Numbered from the stretch's first letter, positions 45,234-53,757 are shown. The stretch is 64,000 nt of DNA from PALSA-505 sp963702235 (GCA_963702235.1 CAVPBZ010000026.1:241928-305927); one strand, 5' to 3'. Notes: a model not told the origin generated them from the letters alone. Translations and numbers: made by a program.

Positions 45234-46139
45234 ATGAGATTGCGCGGTGACAAGACCCTGAGGAAGGCGGAAGGACGACAGCATTTGGGTGAAATGGAGT
45301 GGCGGCGGATAGCAGGACTACGCGTGGTCATGTCCTGGCCGGATAGCGGCTTTGCGCCCCCGCCCGGTCCGCCGGGAGGTCTCCGGGCCCGCATTGCCGG
45401 GCTGGTCGGCGTCTTTCTCATCGTGGGCGGGGTGGCCGCTGTCGGAGTCGCAGTCGGCGTCCAGGTGCATGCGCCGCAGCCCTCCTCGGCGGCCGCGGGC
45501 TCTACCGGGCCATCTGCAGGCCGGGGCGGCAGGCCATCGCTGCTGCGCTCACCGCCGGTGTCCGTCTCTATCCCGGCCATCGGGGTAAGTTCCAAGCTGC
45601 TGCACCTGGGAGTCAATTCCGACGGAACCATCCAGGTACCGTCACTTCGCACGCGGGCCGGCCAGGCGGCTTGGTACAAGTACTCGGCGACGCCGGGCCA
45701 GATCGGAACGTCGGTCATCGAGGGTCACGTTGACAGCTATCAGGGCCCTGCCGTCTTCTTCCGCCTGGGGGCCCTCCGCCCCGGGGACACCGTGGACGTG
45801 ACGCTCGCCGACGGCATTACCGCGGTCTTCCGCGTCAGCGGAGTACGCCAGTACCCCAAATCCAATTTCCCGGCCAGAACCATTTACGGCGCGACGGGCT
45901 ACGCGGCCCTGCACCTGATAACGTGCAGCGGCTCGTTCGACTACGCCACTGGCCATTATCTGAGTTCGACCGTTGTCTTCGCGTCGCTCACCGCATCACG
46001 GCGGGCCAGCCACGGCAGCAGGCGGCTAGCGAAGGTGCTGACTTCGGCTGGAGGCCGTGGCAAGAGGCGACCTGCCGCCGGACCCGGTGTGGGCCAGCGA
46101 GGCGATCGACCTCATCACCGAGTTGTCCCCGGCGGCTGA
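45234..46139 (+). CDS. Class F sortase, with atypical C-terminus
   Basis: A membrane segment (RARIAGLVGVFLIVGGVAAV) is followed by a sortase beta-barrel: VSIPAIGVSSKLLHLGVNSD, catalytic His in VIEGHVDSYQGPAVFFRLG and catalytic Cys in LHLITCSGSFDYATGHY. Class F enzymes link surface proteins in actinobacteria. After the Cys, the position where relatives show YRDN (catalytic Arg) reads YLSS, and ~45 extra residues rich in Arg follow the normal end (VVFA). So catalysis may be impaired or the end altered by an indel. Start uncertain (ATG 45234, 45294 or 45330). Confidence 0.8.
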   Translation: MRLRGDKTLRKAEGRQHLGEMEWRRIAGLRVVMSWPDSGFAPPPGPPGGLRARIAGLVGVFLIVGGVAAVGVAVGVQVHAPQPSSAAAGSTGPSAGRGGRPSLLRSPPVSVSIPAIGVSSKLLHLGVNSDGTIQVPSLRTRAGQAAWYKYSATPGQIGTSVIEGHVDSYQGPAVFFRLGALRPGDTVDVTLADGITAVFRVSGVRQYPKSNFPARTIYGATGYAALHLITCSGSFDYATGHYLSSTVVFASLTASRRASHGSRRLAKVLTSAGGRGKRRPAAGPGVGQRGDRPHHRVVPGG

Positions 46140-46200
46140 TCTAGTCGGCGCACTTGCTGCCCAGGCCGAGGAAGCGCTGGTCAGAGCCGGTAATCATTGA
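46039..46200 (+). pseudogene. Possible remnant of an unknown gene's C-terminal end
   Basis: In a frame different from the sortase tail, a protein-like stretch LRLEAVARGDLPPDPVWASE then AIDLITELSPAADLVGALAA and QAEEALVRAGNH ends at TGA 46198-46200. Its composition is more natural than the Arg-rich sortase tail it overlaps. A GTG at 46054 could start it. It may be the end of a gene whose front was lost when the sortase gene moved in. Confidence 0.35.
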
Positions 46201-46326
46201 CTACCCGGTCAGCCATCCTCGCTTCGCGCCGCACGCAGCGGCCGTGGCGCCCGGCACTGGCGGGCTGATGGCGGTGGTTTTGAGGACAGCGTTGCTGGAA
46301 CCGGGGCATGACCTGGCAGCGTCACA

Positions 46327-46872
46327 GTGGATGTGCGACGAGTCGTCATTGTGCTGGCGCTTCTGGTGGCAGGGTGTGCCAGCGGCGGCCACACCTCGTC
46401 GCGGAGTGCCCAGAGTGCCCGCACGCGGTCAGCGGCGAGCCCGCACGTAACAGCCGGCGGTTCCCCAGCGCACGTGTCCGCCCGGGTGGTCCTGCCATCG
46501 CGGACGATGGTAGCGGGATCGTTCCTAGCGGGCCGCGTGGTTGTCGAGAACAACACCGGGCGTGCCATCCGCGTGCCCGGCTGCGGGACGCTCTTCCAGG
46601 TTGCGCTCGTCAGCGGCACATACCACCCGACCGTGGGCTGGACCCAGTGCCTGCACACGGTCACGATCCCGACCGGCGAGTCCAGCTATCCGACGCCAGT
46701 CCCGGCAATCTACAGATTCTGCAGTGAGGAACCGCAAGGCTCAGCCCCGACCTGCATGTTCGGTGGGCATCCGCCCCCGCTCCCGCCCGGTGACTACCGA
46801 GCCGTGCTCTTCCAGGAAGGCCATCTCATCCCCTTCCCGCCTGCCGTGACGGTGCGTGTGACACCGCCATAG
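46327..46872 (+). CDS. Lipoprotein of unknown function
   Basis: A 181-residue protein. The N-terminus VVIVLALLVAGCASGG is a clear lipoprotein signal with lipobox VAGC. A Ser/Ala-rich linker leads to a domain of ~120 residues with a beta-sandwich-like pattern (VVLPSRTMVAGSFLAGRVVV, NNTGRAIRVPGCGTLFQVAL, PPGDYRAVLFQEGHLIP) and four cysteines, probably two disulfides. It resembles the invasin/intracellular proteinase-inhibitor type of Ig-like folds only weakly. GTG 46327 or GTG 46333 is the start. Confidence 0.75.
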   Translation: MDVRRVVIVLALLVAGCASGGHTSSRSAQSARTRSAASPHVTAGGSPAHVSARVVLPSRTMVAGSFLAGRVVVENNTGRAIRVPGCGTLFQVALVSGTYHPTVGWTQCLHTVTIPTGESSYPTPVPAIYRFCSEEPQGSAPTCMFGGHPPPLPPGDYRAVLFQEGHLIPFPPAVTVRVTPP

Positions 46873-47178
46873 CCCAGTCGGATGCCCCGTGAGCCGCCTT
46901 GATTCCTGGTCCCAGGTGATACGCCGGCGGCGAGGGAATGCGGTCATGGACTGCGCCTCCAGGTGCCACGGCGGGCACCTTTACTTGACAGTTCAAGTCA
47001 TTCGGGGTTACGTTGAGCACGAGACAACTTGAACGCTCAAGTCACGACACGCGGAGCCGCCAGGGATGTGCTCGCCGGCTGGCTAGCCACCGGCGGATGC
47101 GAGCACGGGCCGGCCGGCCGCACTCTTTTCGCGAGACGCAGGACCCAGAGCGGATGTTTCCGCCAGGAAGGATCAGCC
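46873..47178 (+). promoter_or_regulatory. LUD-gene promoter with two matched inverted-repeat operators
   Basis: Two 16-bp operators share the form ACTTGA-N4-TCAAGT: ACTTGACAGTTCAAGT at 46983-46998 and ACTTGAACGCTCAAGT at 47027-47042, with centres 44 bp apart (about four helical turns). The first overlaps a TTGACA -35 hexamer (46986-46991); TACGTT (47010-47015) fits a TAnnnT -10 at 18-bp spacing, and the second lies about 12 bp beyond the -10. The symmetry resembles MarR- or TetR-type sites. No regulator gene is adjacent. The rest of the gap shows no gene. Confidence 0.75.
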
Positions 47179-47805
47179 GTGAGCATGACCGAGGCACCTG
47201 ATCGTTTCACTGCGCTGCCTGATGAGGCGACGCTCGCGGCGACGGTGGTTGCGCTGGAGGAGCATGGGTATGGCGTGGAGGTTGTCGATGATCTCGAGGC
47301 GGCGCGGCGGGTGGTGCTGGCCCGTATCCCGGCGGGCTCGTCGGTGATGACGAATACGTCGGTGACGCTGGCCGAGACGGGGATCGCGGCTGCGGTCAAC
47401 GACGGCGGTCGGTACGAGTCGGCGCGTAACAAGATGTTCGCGCTGGATTTCGCGACCCAGGCGCAGGAGATGAAGGTGATCGGCGGCCAGCCCGACTACG
47501 CGCTGGGCAGCGTGCACGCGGTGACTGGTGATGGCACGCTGGTGATCGCGTCGGCGTCGGGCAGCCAGCTCGCGTCCTACGCCTGGGGCGCGGCGAAGGT
47601 GATCTTCGTGGTCGGCGCGCAGAAGCTGGTGCCCACGCTGGCCGCGGCGCATGAGCGGGTCTACCGGCACAGCCTGAGGCTGGAGGACGCCCGCGCGCAG
47701 GCTGCCTACGGCCAGCACAGCTCGGTGGGGAAGGTTCTGGAGATTCACCAGGAGCTGCCCGGCCGCATCCACGTCGTGCTGATCCGGCAGCCGGTCGGCT
47801 TCTGA
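47179..47805 (+). CDS. LUD-domain protein (LutC-like)
   Basis: A 208-residue protein. LUD blocks: VVLARIPAGSSVMTNTSVTL, ALGSVHAVTGDGTLVIASAS and GSQLASYAWGAAKVIFVVGA, then QKLVPTLAAAHERVYRHSL. In lactate-utilising bacteria LutC works with iron-sulfur LutA/LutB to oxidise lactate, but here it is a single gene, as often in actinobacteria. The start GTG 47179 has AGGAAGGA upstream. The strong double operator suggests tight repression and induction by an unknown signal. Confidence 0.85.
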   Translation: MSMTEAPDRFTALPDEATLAATVVALEEHGYGVEVVDDLEAARRVVLARIPAGSSVMTNTSVTLAETGIAAAVNDGGRYESARNKMFALDFATQAQEMKVIGGQPDYALGSVHAVTGDGTLVIASASGSQLASYAWGAAKVIFVVGAQKLVPTLAAAHERVYRHSLRLEDARAQAAYGQHSSVGKVLEIHQELPGRIHVVLIRQPVGF

Positions 47806-47833
47806 GCAGCCCGGTACGGGTGGGGAGCTTCCG

Positions 47834-48550
47834 GTGGCGTGCCAGGCGATGCTGCGGGCGGGCCGCCCGGGCGGGCGTGCGCCGGGGCGGCTGGGCCGGG
47901 CCGGCCGGGCCGGCGCCAGCGGCATCGCGTCGGCCGGGGCCGGGGGCGGGGCGGGCGTGCACGGCGTCCCGTGGTGGGGGGTGGCCTCGGCGGTGGTCGC
48001 GCCGGTGCTGCTGGTCAGCGGGTGGACGTTGGCTGCCGGGCTCCAGCGGGGCGGCTACAACGCGGTGGCCGGCACGGTCAGCGCGCTCGCGGCGTACGGC
48101 GCCGCCGACCGGTGGGTGATGACGGTCGCCTTCCTGGCCGCGGGGGCATTCGAGGTCGTGACGGGGCTGGCGCTGCGGCCGGCCGCTGCAGCCGGGCGGC
48201 TGATCCTGATCGCCGGCGGGGTCGCCGGCGTGCTCATCGCGGCGAGCCCGGAGCCCGCCGGCGGCGGCAGCTCGGTACGGCACATGGCCGTGGCCGCGGC
48301 CGGCCTGGTCGCCCTCGCGGCCTGGCCGGCGGCCGCCCGGCGGCCGGGAGCGGGGGTGCCGTGGGGGCTGCGGCCGGCGGTTTCGGCCGGCGCTTCGGCG
48401 GTCCTGCTCGGCGCCCTGCTGTGGTTCGGCGCCGAACTCGTCGCCGGCGGCGGGCAGGCAGGCCTGGCAGAGCGGCTGCTGGGCGGCCTGCAGACGCTAT
48501 GGCCCGTACTGGTGACCCTTTCCTGCCGCCAGACAAGACGACGGTCGTGA
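47834..48550 (+). CDS. DUF998 membrane protein
   Basis: A 238-residue protein with a ~35-residue Gly/Ala/Arg-rich leader and six membrane segments. DUF998 features: WWGVASAVVAPVLLVSGWTL, YNAVAGTVSALAAYGAADRW and FLAAGAFEVVTGLALRP, ending PVLVTLSCRQTRRRS. Function unknown. The leader may not be translated; a downstream GTG could be the real start. Its last 52 bp overlap the hydrolase remnant at 48499. Confidence 0.82.
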   Translation: MACQAMLRAGRPGGRAPGRLGRAGRAGASGIASAGAGGGAGVHGVPWWGVASAVVAPVLLVSGWTLAAGLQRGGYNAVAGTVSALAAYGAADRWVMTVAFLAAGAFEVVTGLALRPAAAAGRLILIAGGVAGVLIAASPEPAGGGSSVRHMAVAAAGLVALAAWPAAARRPGAGVPWGLRPAVSAGASAVLLGALLWFGAELVAGGGQAGLAERLLGGLQTLWPVLVTLSCRQTRRRS

Positions 48551-48807
48551 CCGGGGACCGGGCGGGCGATACCCCGCTGCTGCTGAGCCCGTGGCCAGAG
48601 AGCCTGCTCGCGTTCGAGCCGATGTGGACGCCGCTGGCCGAGCACGCCCGGCTGATAGCGATCGACCTGCCCGGGTTCGGGAAGACGCTGCCAGCCAGTA
48701 CGCCGCCCTCGTCACCACCTGGTGGAACGGGGGCTACCAGACCACCAGATCGTCCCAACGGGACCAGTCCGGTTCAGGTAACGATGAATGACACGCAGAG
48801 AGGGTAG
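48499..48807 (+). pseudogene. Alpha/beta-hydrolase N-terminal remnant
   Basis: ATG 48499 encodes MARTGDPFLPPDKTTVVTGD, then GDTPLLLSPWPESLLAFEPM and AEHARLIAIDLPGFGKT, the first strands of an epoxide-hydrolase/dehalogenase-like alpha/beta hydrolase (DLPGFG motif). Before the nucleophile elbow the family match stops and a Pro/Ser/Thr-rich non-homologous end follows. The catalytic residues are absent, so it is a deletion remnant. It overlaps the DUF998 gene. Confidence 0.7.
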
Positions 48808-48809
48808 CG

Positions 48810-48989
48810 ATGCAGTGCAAGAGGCAGGACCTTGTTGACACGCTGCGCCGGGCGGGATTCGCTGAGGCCGCCGAGGAGGCGCTGCGGATTCTGCCAGATC
48901 CCGTTGATTTCGACGAGGCCGCAGCAGTGCTGCAGCCGTACGGCATTACCCAAGACGAGGTGATCAGCCAGATGGGCGGCAGCCCGTAA
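48810..48989 (+). CDS. 59-residue conserved-type actinobacterial small protein
   Basis: MQCKRQDLVDTLRRAGFAEA continues AEEALRILPDPVDFDEAAAV and ends GITQDEVISQMGGSP. The pattern RQDLVDTLRRAG...ALRxLPDPVD...RMGGSP-like end is one I associate with short helical actinobacterial proteins of unknown function often placed in stress or regulatory loci. Helices are evenly amphipathic. ATG 48810 has AGAGGGT upstream. Confidence 0.68.
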   Translation: MQCKRQDLVDTLRRAGFAEAAEEALRILPDPVDFDEAAAVLQPYGITQDEVISQMGGSP

Positions 48990-49048
48990 GGTGTAGCAGC
49001 CATACTGCCTGCTGAGTGGTTGTGGACACTGACCGGACCACAGATGGG

Positions 49049-49499
49049 ATGCCCGAGATGCGGCTGAGCATTCAGGCCTCGTTGCTGAACGTGAGCGATC
49101 TGGAGCGGTCGGTCGAGTTCTACCGGGACGTGTTCGAGCTGCGCCCGGTCGGCCGGAGTGACCGGGTCGCCGCGCTGATGATCGACGAGACGAACCGCCT
49201 GGCAGGTCCTGGTGCTCCGTGAAGTCGGCGGCCCTCATCTGCGCGCAGGCCGGGGCAGCATCGGACCGCGGCTGCTCGCCCTTGAGGCCGGCTCGCCCGG
49301 CGAACTCGATGTGATCGAGCAGAAGCTGGCGCAGCGGCGGGCATTCAGCGGACGCCGGCGAACCGGAACCTGGCAGGCGGTCGTCGGCATCGATCCGGAC
49401 CGCATCGAGGTCTCCGTCTCGTCGGGCCTGACCGGTTCTCCAATTTCACTACAGGACTGGGCGAATCTCGACCAGATGGTCTATGAAGTCGGCGAGTGA
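49049..49499 (+). pseudogene. VOC-family protein, one frameshift
   Basis: The first frame (ATG 49049 or 49058) gives MRLSIQASLLNVSDLERSVE and FYRDVFELRPVGRSDRVAAL, a typical VOC start, to DETNR. One extra C in 49195-49200 then shifts it. The other frame continues WQVLVLREVGGPHLRAGRGS and LLALEAGSPGELDVIEQKLA to DQMVYEVGE. Joined length ~149 residues fits one VOC domain. It probably follows the small gene at 48810 on the same transcript. Confidence 0.75.
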
Positions 49500-49542
49500 G
49501 GTGCAGCCGCGAGCACAGCCCGGTGGCTCAGAAGTCATAGAT

Positions 49543-49696
49543 TGACCCTCAACCGAGCCATCTGGCGTTCGCCGGGCTGCAGCAGTTGTGCGCGCCGATG
49601 CTGGACAGCGTCGAGCGGCTGCCCGCGCCGGCCGATCCGACCGGTGACCCGGGCCTGTTGTGGCGGGGCGCCGCGCGCTCGGACTCCACCCGGTGA
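49543..49696 (+). pseudogene. LuxR-family ATPase regulator, N-terminal scrap
   Basis: An open stretch after a TAG reads PSHLAFAGLQQLCAPMLDSV and ERLPAPADPTGDPGLLWRGA before TGA at 49694-49696. The segment HLAFAGLxQLxxPxLDxxxRLPAP is typical of the ATPase half of large LuxR regulators. No start or downstream domain remains. Fewer than 60 codons survive. Confidence 0.55.
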
Positions 49697-49710
49697 GGAA
49701 GCGGCGGGCT

Positions 49711-50169
49711 CTAGGGCACGACTACGAGCGGCACTGGTGAGTGGCGGGCCAGGCCGACGGCGACCGAACCGACCACTCGGTGCGTGATCTGGGACGAACT
49801 CCCGACCACGATCGCTATGGTGGCGTGGGGTTGGGCAGCGCGGATGTCTTTGGCTGCCGAGATGAGTTCTTCTGCGATCAAGCCCTGGCGCCGCTCGAAG
49901 CCCCAGCCCGCTACGCGGCCGCCCAGCTGCTCGCCGGCCACGGTGCGGAGCTCGTGCTCTACGTCGTCGAAGCCTGTTTCCAGTTCGCCGACGGCACCGG
50001 GCGACAGCGCTGCCGTGCTGGGCATATGAGCCACATAGACCACGTCGATGCCGCCCGTCCGGCCTTGCAGCAGTCTGACTGCGGCGTCGAGCGCCCTGCT
50101 GGCCGGAGGAGATCCGTCATAGCCGACGACAAGGCGCAGATCCGTGGCGGGCGGCGTGGTAATGCTCAT
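49711..50169 (-). CDS. Universal stress protein (UspA domain)
   Basis: A 152-residue single-domain protein starting MSITTPPATDLRLVVGYDGS. The first ATP-contact Asp is in VVGYDGSPPASRALDAAV and the C-terminal loop IAIVVGSSSQITHRVVGSVA replaces the classical G-x2-G-x9-G-[S/T] with a Ser-rich version, ending PVPLVVVP. This lies between the classical ATP-binding and non-binding classes. Role: stress adaptation. The ATG at 50167-50169 has no clear ribosome site. Confidence 0.86.
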   Translation of the reverse strand: MSITTPPATDLRLVVGYDGSPPASRALDAAVRLLQGRTGGIDVVYVAHMPSTAALSPGAVGELETGFDDVEHELRTVAGEQLGGRVAGWGFERRQGLIAEELISAAKDIRAAQPHATIAIVVGSSSQITHRVVGSVAVGLARHSPVPLVVVP

Positions 50170-50311
50170 CGAGGGAGGATAGCCCTGTGCCCGCGCGGGC
50201 CTACCTGGCATCCGGCCCACGGGAAGGTCGACCGCATGGTAACTCGCCCGCGTGCGTGCCCCCAAGCCGGCCGCGAGACGCCCTGCCGGGAAGGCTGGCC
50301 CGCAGTCACTG

Positions 50312-51922
50312 TCAGCGGACCGGCGTGGCCGCCGATCCGGCAACCGGGGTCACTACCGGCGAGCAGCTGCACAGGGCCACGGGAATCGCTTCGAACGCCG
50401 GCTGCAGGGCGGGGGCGGCAGGCGCTGGGGCGGCCGCGGCCGGGGCGGCGGCGGCGGCGTTCCTGAGCTCGGCAAGCCGGTGCTTGGACGGCAGCAGGAC
50501 GATCGCGAGGATGAAGCCTAGTCCGAGCAGTGCGGCCGACACGGTGAAGGCGACGGTGTAGCCGTGGGTGGCCGCGACCGCCGGTGCCAGCGGGCCCGCG
50601 TGGTGGGTGATCAGGTAGCCGGCCGTCGCGGTCAGCGCGATCGTGCTGAGGGCGGAGGTCCCGATCGACCCGCCGACCTGCTGCATCGTATTGACTAGGG
50701 CCGAGGCCACGCCGGAGTCCTGGCGCGCGACGCCGGCCGTGGCGGTGTTGATGGCCGGGGCGAAGATCATGCCGAAGCCCAGGCCCAGGATCAGCAGGGC
50801 GGGCAGCACGGCGCTGGCGTAACTGGAGGTCACGGTGACCTGGGTCAGGTAGGCCATCCCGCCTGCGCCCAGCAGCATGCCGGCCGCGATCAGGACGCGC
50901 GGCCCGAGCCGGGGCAGGAGCGCGATGCTGGAGAGATTGGAGCTGAGCAGGATGCAGCCGATCATCGGCAGGAACAGCAGCCCGGTGGTCAGCGGGCTGT
51001 CCGCCTTGACCACCTGCAGGTAGTAGGTGAGGAACAGGAAGGTGCCGAAGATCGCGATTCCCGATATGCCGACGGCAACGTAAGAGCCGCCCCGGGTGCG
51101 GTCCAGGATCACCCGCAGCGGCAGCAGCGGGTGACTGGCACGCTGCTCGGCGGCAACGAACCCGGCGAGCAGTACCACGCCCAGGACCAGCGAGCCGATG
51201 GTCAGCGCGGCCGTCCAGCCGGCGGTCTCGGCGTGGGAGAAGCCGAAGACGATCAGGAACAGTCCGGCGCAGGCCAGCACGGCGCCTGGCCAGTCCATCG
51301 GCGGCCGGGCGGCCGGGCGGCTGCTCCGAATCCAGGCCAGGGCGCCGGCCACGGCGATCGCGGCGAACGCCAGGTTGACATACAGGCACCAGCGCCACGA
51401 GAGATACTGGGTGAGCACCCCGCCGAGGATCAGCCCCACGGCGCCGCCGCCTGCGGCGACCGAGCCGAACACGCCGAAGGCTCTGCCCCGCTCGAGCGGG
51501 TCCTGGAACGTGCTGACCAGGGTGCCCAGAGCGGCCGGGGCGAGGATGGCGCCGAACGCGCCCTGCAGCGCCCGGGCCGCCACCAGCATCCCGAACGAGA
51601 CTGCGGCGCCGCCGATGGCTGAGGCAACGGCGAACCCGATCAGGCCGGTGATGAACACCTGCTTACGGCTGAACATGTCGCCGAGCCTGCCGCCCACCAG
51701 CAGCAGGCTGCCGAAGGCCAGCGCGTAAGCCGTCACCACCCACTGCCGCTCGCTGTTCGCAAACCCCAGCGCCTGCTGGGCCGACGGCAGCGCAATGTTC
51801 ACGATGGTGGAGTCCAGGACCACCATCAGCTGGGCGACGGCGACCACGACCAGGATCAGCCAGCGCCGGTCTCCCGGCACAGCCAGGCGGTCTCCAACGG
51901 CGGAAGACGTAGCAGAAGACAT
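50312..51922 (-). CDS. DHA2-family (EmrB/QacA type) MFS drug exporter
   Basis: A 536-residue, 14-segment proton-driven exporter. Diagnostic motifs: LDSTIVNIALPSAQQALGF (motif D1 in segment 1), GGRLGDMFSRKQVFITGL (motif A), ARALQGAFGAILAPAALGTL (motif B), SVAAGGGAVGLILGGVLTQY (motif C) and WRWCLYVNLAFA. Substrates are usually lipophilic drugs or dyes. The ~45-residue C-terminal tail is Ala/Pro-rich. ATG 51920-51922 follows GAGGGG by eight bases. No TetR or MarR regulator is beside it. Confidence 0.92.
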   Translation of the reverse strand: MSSATSSAVGDRLAVPGDRRWLILVVVAVAQLMVVLDSTIVNIALPSAQQALGFANSERQWVVTAYALAFGSLLLVGGRLGDMFSRKQVFITGLIGFAVASAIGGAAVSFGMLVAARALQGAFGAILAPAALGTLVSTFQDPLERGRAFGVFGSVAAGGGAVGLILGGVLTQYLSWRWCLYVNLAFAAIAVAGALAWIRSSRPAARPPMDWPGAVLACAGLFLIVFGFSHAETAGWTAALTIGSLVLGVVLLAGFVAAEQRASHPLLPLRVILDRTRGGSYVAVGISGIAIFGTFLFLTYYLQVVKADSPLTTGLLFLPMIGCILLSSNLSSIALLPRLGPRVLIAAGMLLGAGGMAYLTQVTVTSSYASAVLPALLILGLGFGMIFAPAINTATAGVARQDSGVASALVNTMQQVGGSIGTSALSTIALTATAGYLITHHAGPLAPAVAATHGYTVAFTVSAALLGLGFILAIVLLPSKHRLAELRNAAAAAPAAAAPAPAAPALQPAFEAIPVALCSCSPVVTPVAGSAATPVR

Positions 51923-52253
51923 GGGACCTATACCCCTCGCATGACCGGTGGCGACTTCGAGCTGGCCGGGCTCGCGCCAGCGCGATGCAGGCGACCCGGG
52001 CTGAGCTGAGCCGCGCAAGCAGAACGCGACTGTTCGCGGGGACTGGCTGAGACAACTGGCTGCGCCACGTGAACTCCCGGGTGAGCAACGTCCGCTAAGT
52101 ACGATCGCTACCGGGTCCGGAGCAACGACTGCCCGGCGGAACTGCTGGAATAACAGGCCCCCACGTGATGGGCGTCCTCAAACCAACATAGGCACACGAG
52201 GAACGTTACGTCCACCAGTACCCCCGGCGACCTCGGCTCCCCCGGCGCTCGGC

Positions 52254-52394
52254 ATGCCGCAGGCCCAGGCCATCCCGACCCTGCTGGTGCTGCGGGGCGG
52301 ACGGGTGGCTGCCCGGCAGACAGGCGCCGCCCCCCTGCCTGCCTTGCGGGCCTGGGTTGACAATGCGCTCGCCTCGCCCCGCTCCCTGAATTAG
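52254..52394 (+). pseudogene. Thioredoxin-family C-terminal remnant
   Basis: The frame ending at TAG 52392-52394 reads MPQAQAIPTLLVLRGGRVAA then RQTGAAPLPALRAWVDNAL. This matches the last third of thioredoxin (cis-Pro in IPTL, strand LLVLRGG, G-A-x-P helix). The active-site CGPC half is missing upstream, where only a Pro-rich stretch occurs. It is a deletion scrap. Confidence 0.7.
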
Positions 52395-52512
52395 GGTCCA
52401 GTTCTGTGCGCGGGAGCCGATGCGTTGACGTTCCGTACCGCGGCTAGTGCTTTGCGTGGCTGTCCCGTGGCAATCCCGGGCCTGCGCCGGCGTCGCGCGT
52501 GCACCGAGCGAG
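52395..52512. other. Gap with no supported gene
   Basis: Between two gene remnants (thioredoxin and ABC-2 permease). I see no conserved frame or clear promoter here; the region belongs to the 48.5-53 kb zone of broken genes. Confidence 0.5.
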
Positions 52513-53079
52513 TTACGCGAACATGGCTGTCATCGCGCTGATCAGGCGACCTGGACCAGCGCCGGGGCGAGGTGATCGCATCCCCTCAGCGGGTGCCGGT
52601 GATGAGACGTTCGCGGCCGAGTCCGTCGAGGTGATCCGCCAGCCGAGTCCGTCGAGGACCAGGAGAACCGCCGCTCCGCCGAGGGCTAGGCCGAGCGGGG
52701 GGCGGATCACGTTGAGCGCGATAAGCGTTGTCACTGCGACCGACGGGAGACTCGCGAGCAAGCTGAGCTGCCCGGCAACGCGTACGTCGCTCGATCTGGC
52801 CGAGATCGCGATGCCGACCCAGATCGACCATGCGGCGAGGAGTTGCGTGAAGAGCAGCTGGGCGAGCAGATCCGGGGCCCGCAGGAGTGCCGACGCTATA
52901 CCCGGATGCGCGAAGAGCTCCACGCAGGCGAGGAAGAAGGCGAGGACCGCATACGAGATCGCGAGCGACGGGACAAAAGCCGCCAGCGCCTTGCCCAGCA
53001 GGAACTCCTCGCGGCGGATCGGCGTCGCGAGCACGGGCTCGAGCGTGCCGCCGGCGCCGGCCGTCAACCACTCACCCAA
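52513..53079 (-). pseudogene. ABC-2-type permease, C-terminal remnant
   Basis: The fragment opens with GGTLEPVLATPIRREEFLLG, the conserved loop of ABC-2 permeases (GTLExLLaTPisRxEfllGK), then continues with membrane segments (FVPSLAISYAVLAFFLACVE; LLFTQLLAAWSIWVGIAISA; LALGGAAVLLVLDGLG). The first membrane segment and outer domain that should precede the loop are absent, and no ATPase gene is adjacent. The Ser/Pro-rich end (SAANVSSPAPAEGMRSPRPG) may also be non-native. Confidence 0.72.
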
Positions 53080-53182
53080 GACCAGCCCCGGGCAATCTCC
53101 GACCCCTGAACTGTCCGCGGCATGCGCGGATGCCTCAAAGCCGGGCGTGATCTGGCATGTCTATGCGGACGGCGACGTGTTG

Positions 53183-53641
53183 TCAGGCGTTGACGAGACG
53201 CAGAACGGTGTTCACCACCTCGTTCAACGGCACCGTTGTCCGAACCTCGTGATCGGCCACCCGGCGCAGCAGCGGCTCGACCGCCTCGACGTCATCCAGG
53301 ACCCGGCGCAGTTCCTCAGGTGCCTTGCCGTAGGGGTTACTGGCCCTGTTTGCCAGCCGCTCAACCAGCGTCTCGAGCGGCGCGCTCAGCAAGACAATAT
53401 GATCGAACTGCGCATGGAACCGCACCTGGTTCTCCTCGCAGCCAGCGACGAACAAGACGTCCGCGTCCTCGGTGGCCAGCAGTGCCTCGATGGCGTCCTC
53501 TCGCCATATCTGACGGCCGTCCGCCAGCGCCTGGCACCACCCATCGTCAGTGTCGATTGCTTTGTACCCGCGAGCGGCCAGGGCGCGTACAACGGCTGAC
53601 TTCCCGGTCCCCGACATGCCGGTCAGGAGAACTCGCTTCAC
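53183..53641 (-). CDS. P-loop kinase, shikimate-kinase/nucleotide-kinase-like
   Basis: A 152-residue protein. Walker A LTGMSGTGKSAV is at residues 6-17; AIDTDDGWCQALADG carries the acidic catalytic pair and DVLFVAGCEENQVRFHAQFD follows, with a lid-like ERLANRASNPYGKAPEELRR. Relatives are annotated as AAA-family or shikimate-kinase-like proteins; substrate unknown. Transcribed alone, divergent from the toxin-antitoxin pair. Confidence 0.85.
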   Translation of the reverse strand: MKRVLLTGMSGTGKSAVVRALAARGYKAIDTDDGWCQALADGRQIWREDAIEALLATEDADVLFVAGCEENQVRFHAQFDHIVLLSAPLETLVERLANRASNPYGKAPEELRRVLDDVEAVEPLLRRVADHEVRTTVPLNEVVNTVLRLVNA

Positions 53642-53757
53642 GCTGAGGAGCCTACGAGCCGGGACCTGGTGCCGCTGAACTTCGCAATCGCAGCAGGCGT
53701 GTCTCGAGCTGGCATCTGCGGGTCGCCTACCAGTGGCAGAGAGTGCAAGCCGCTGCC

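Noticed and set aside
46039..46200. Treating the frame after the sortase as a full gene
   Set aside because: Too short, overlapping another gene and without a convincing start; kept only as a possible remnant.
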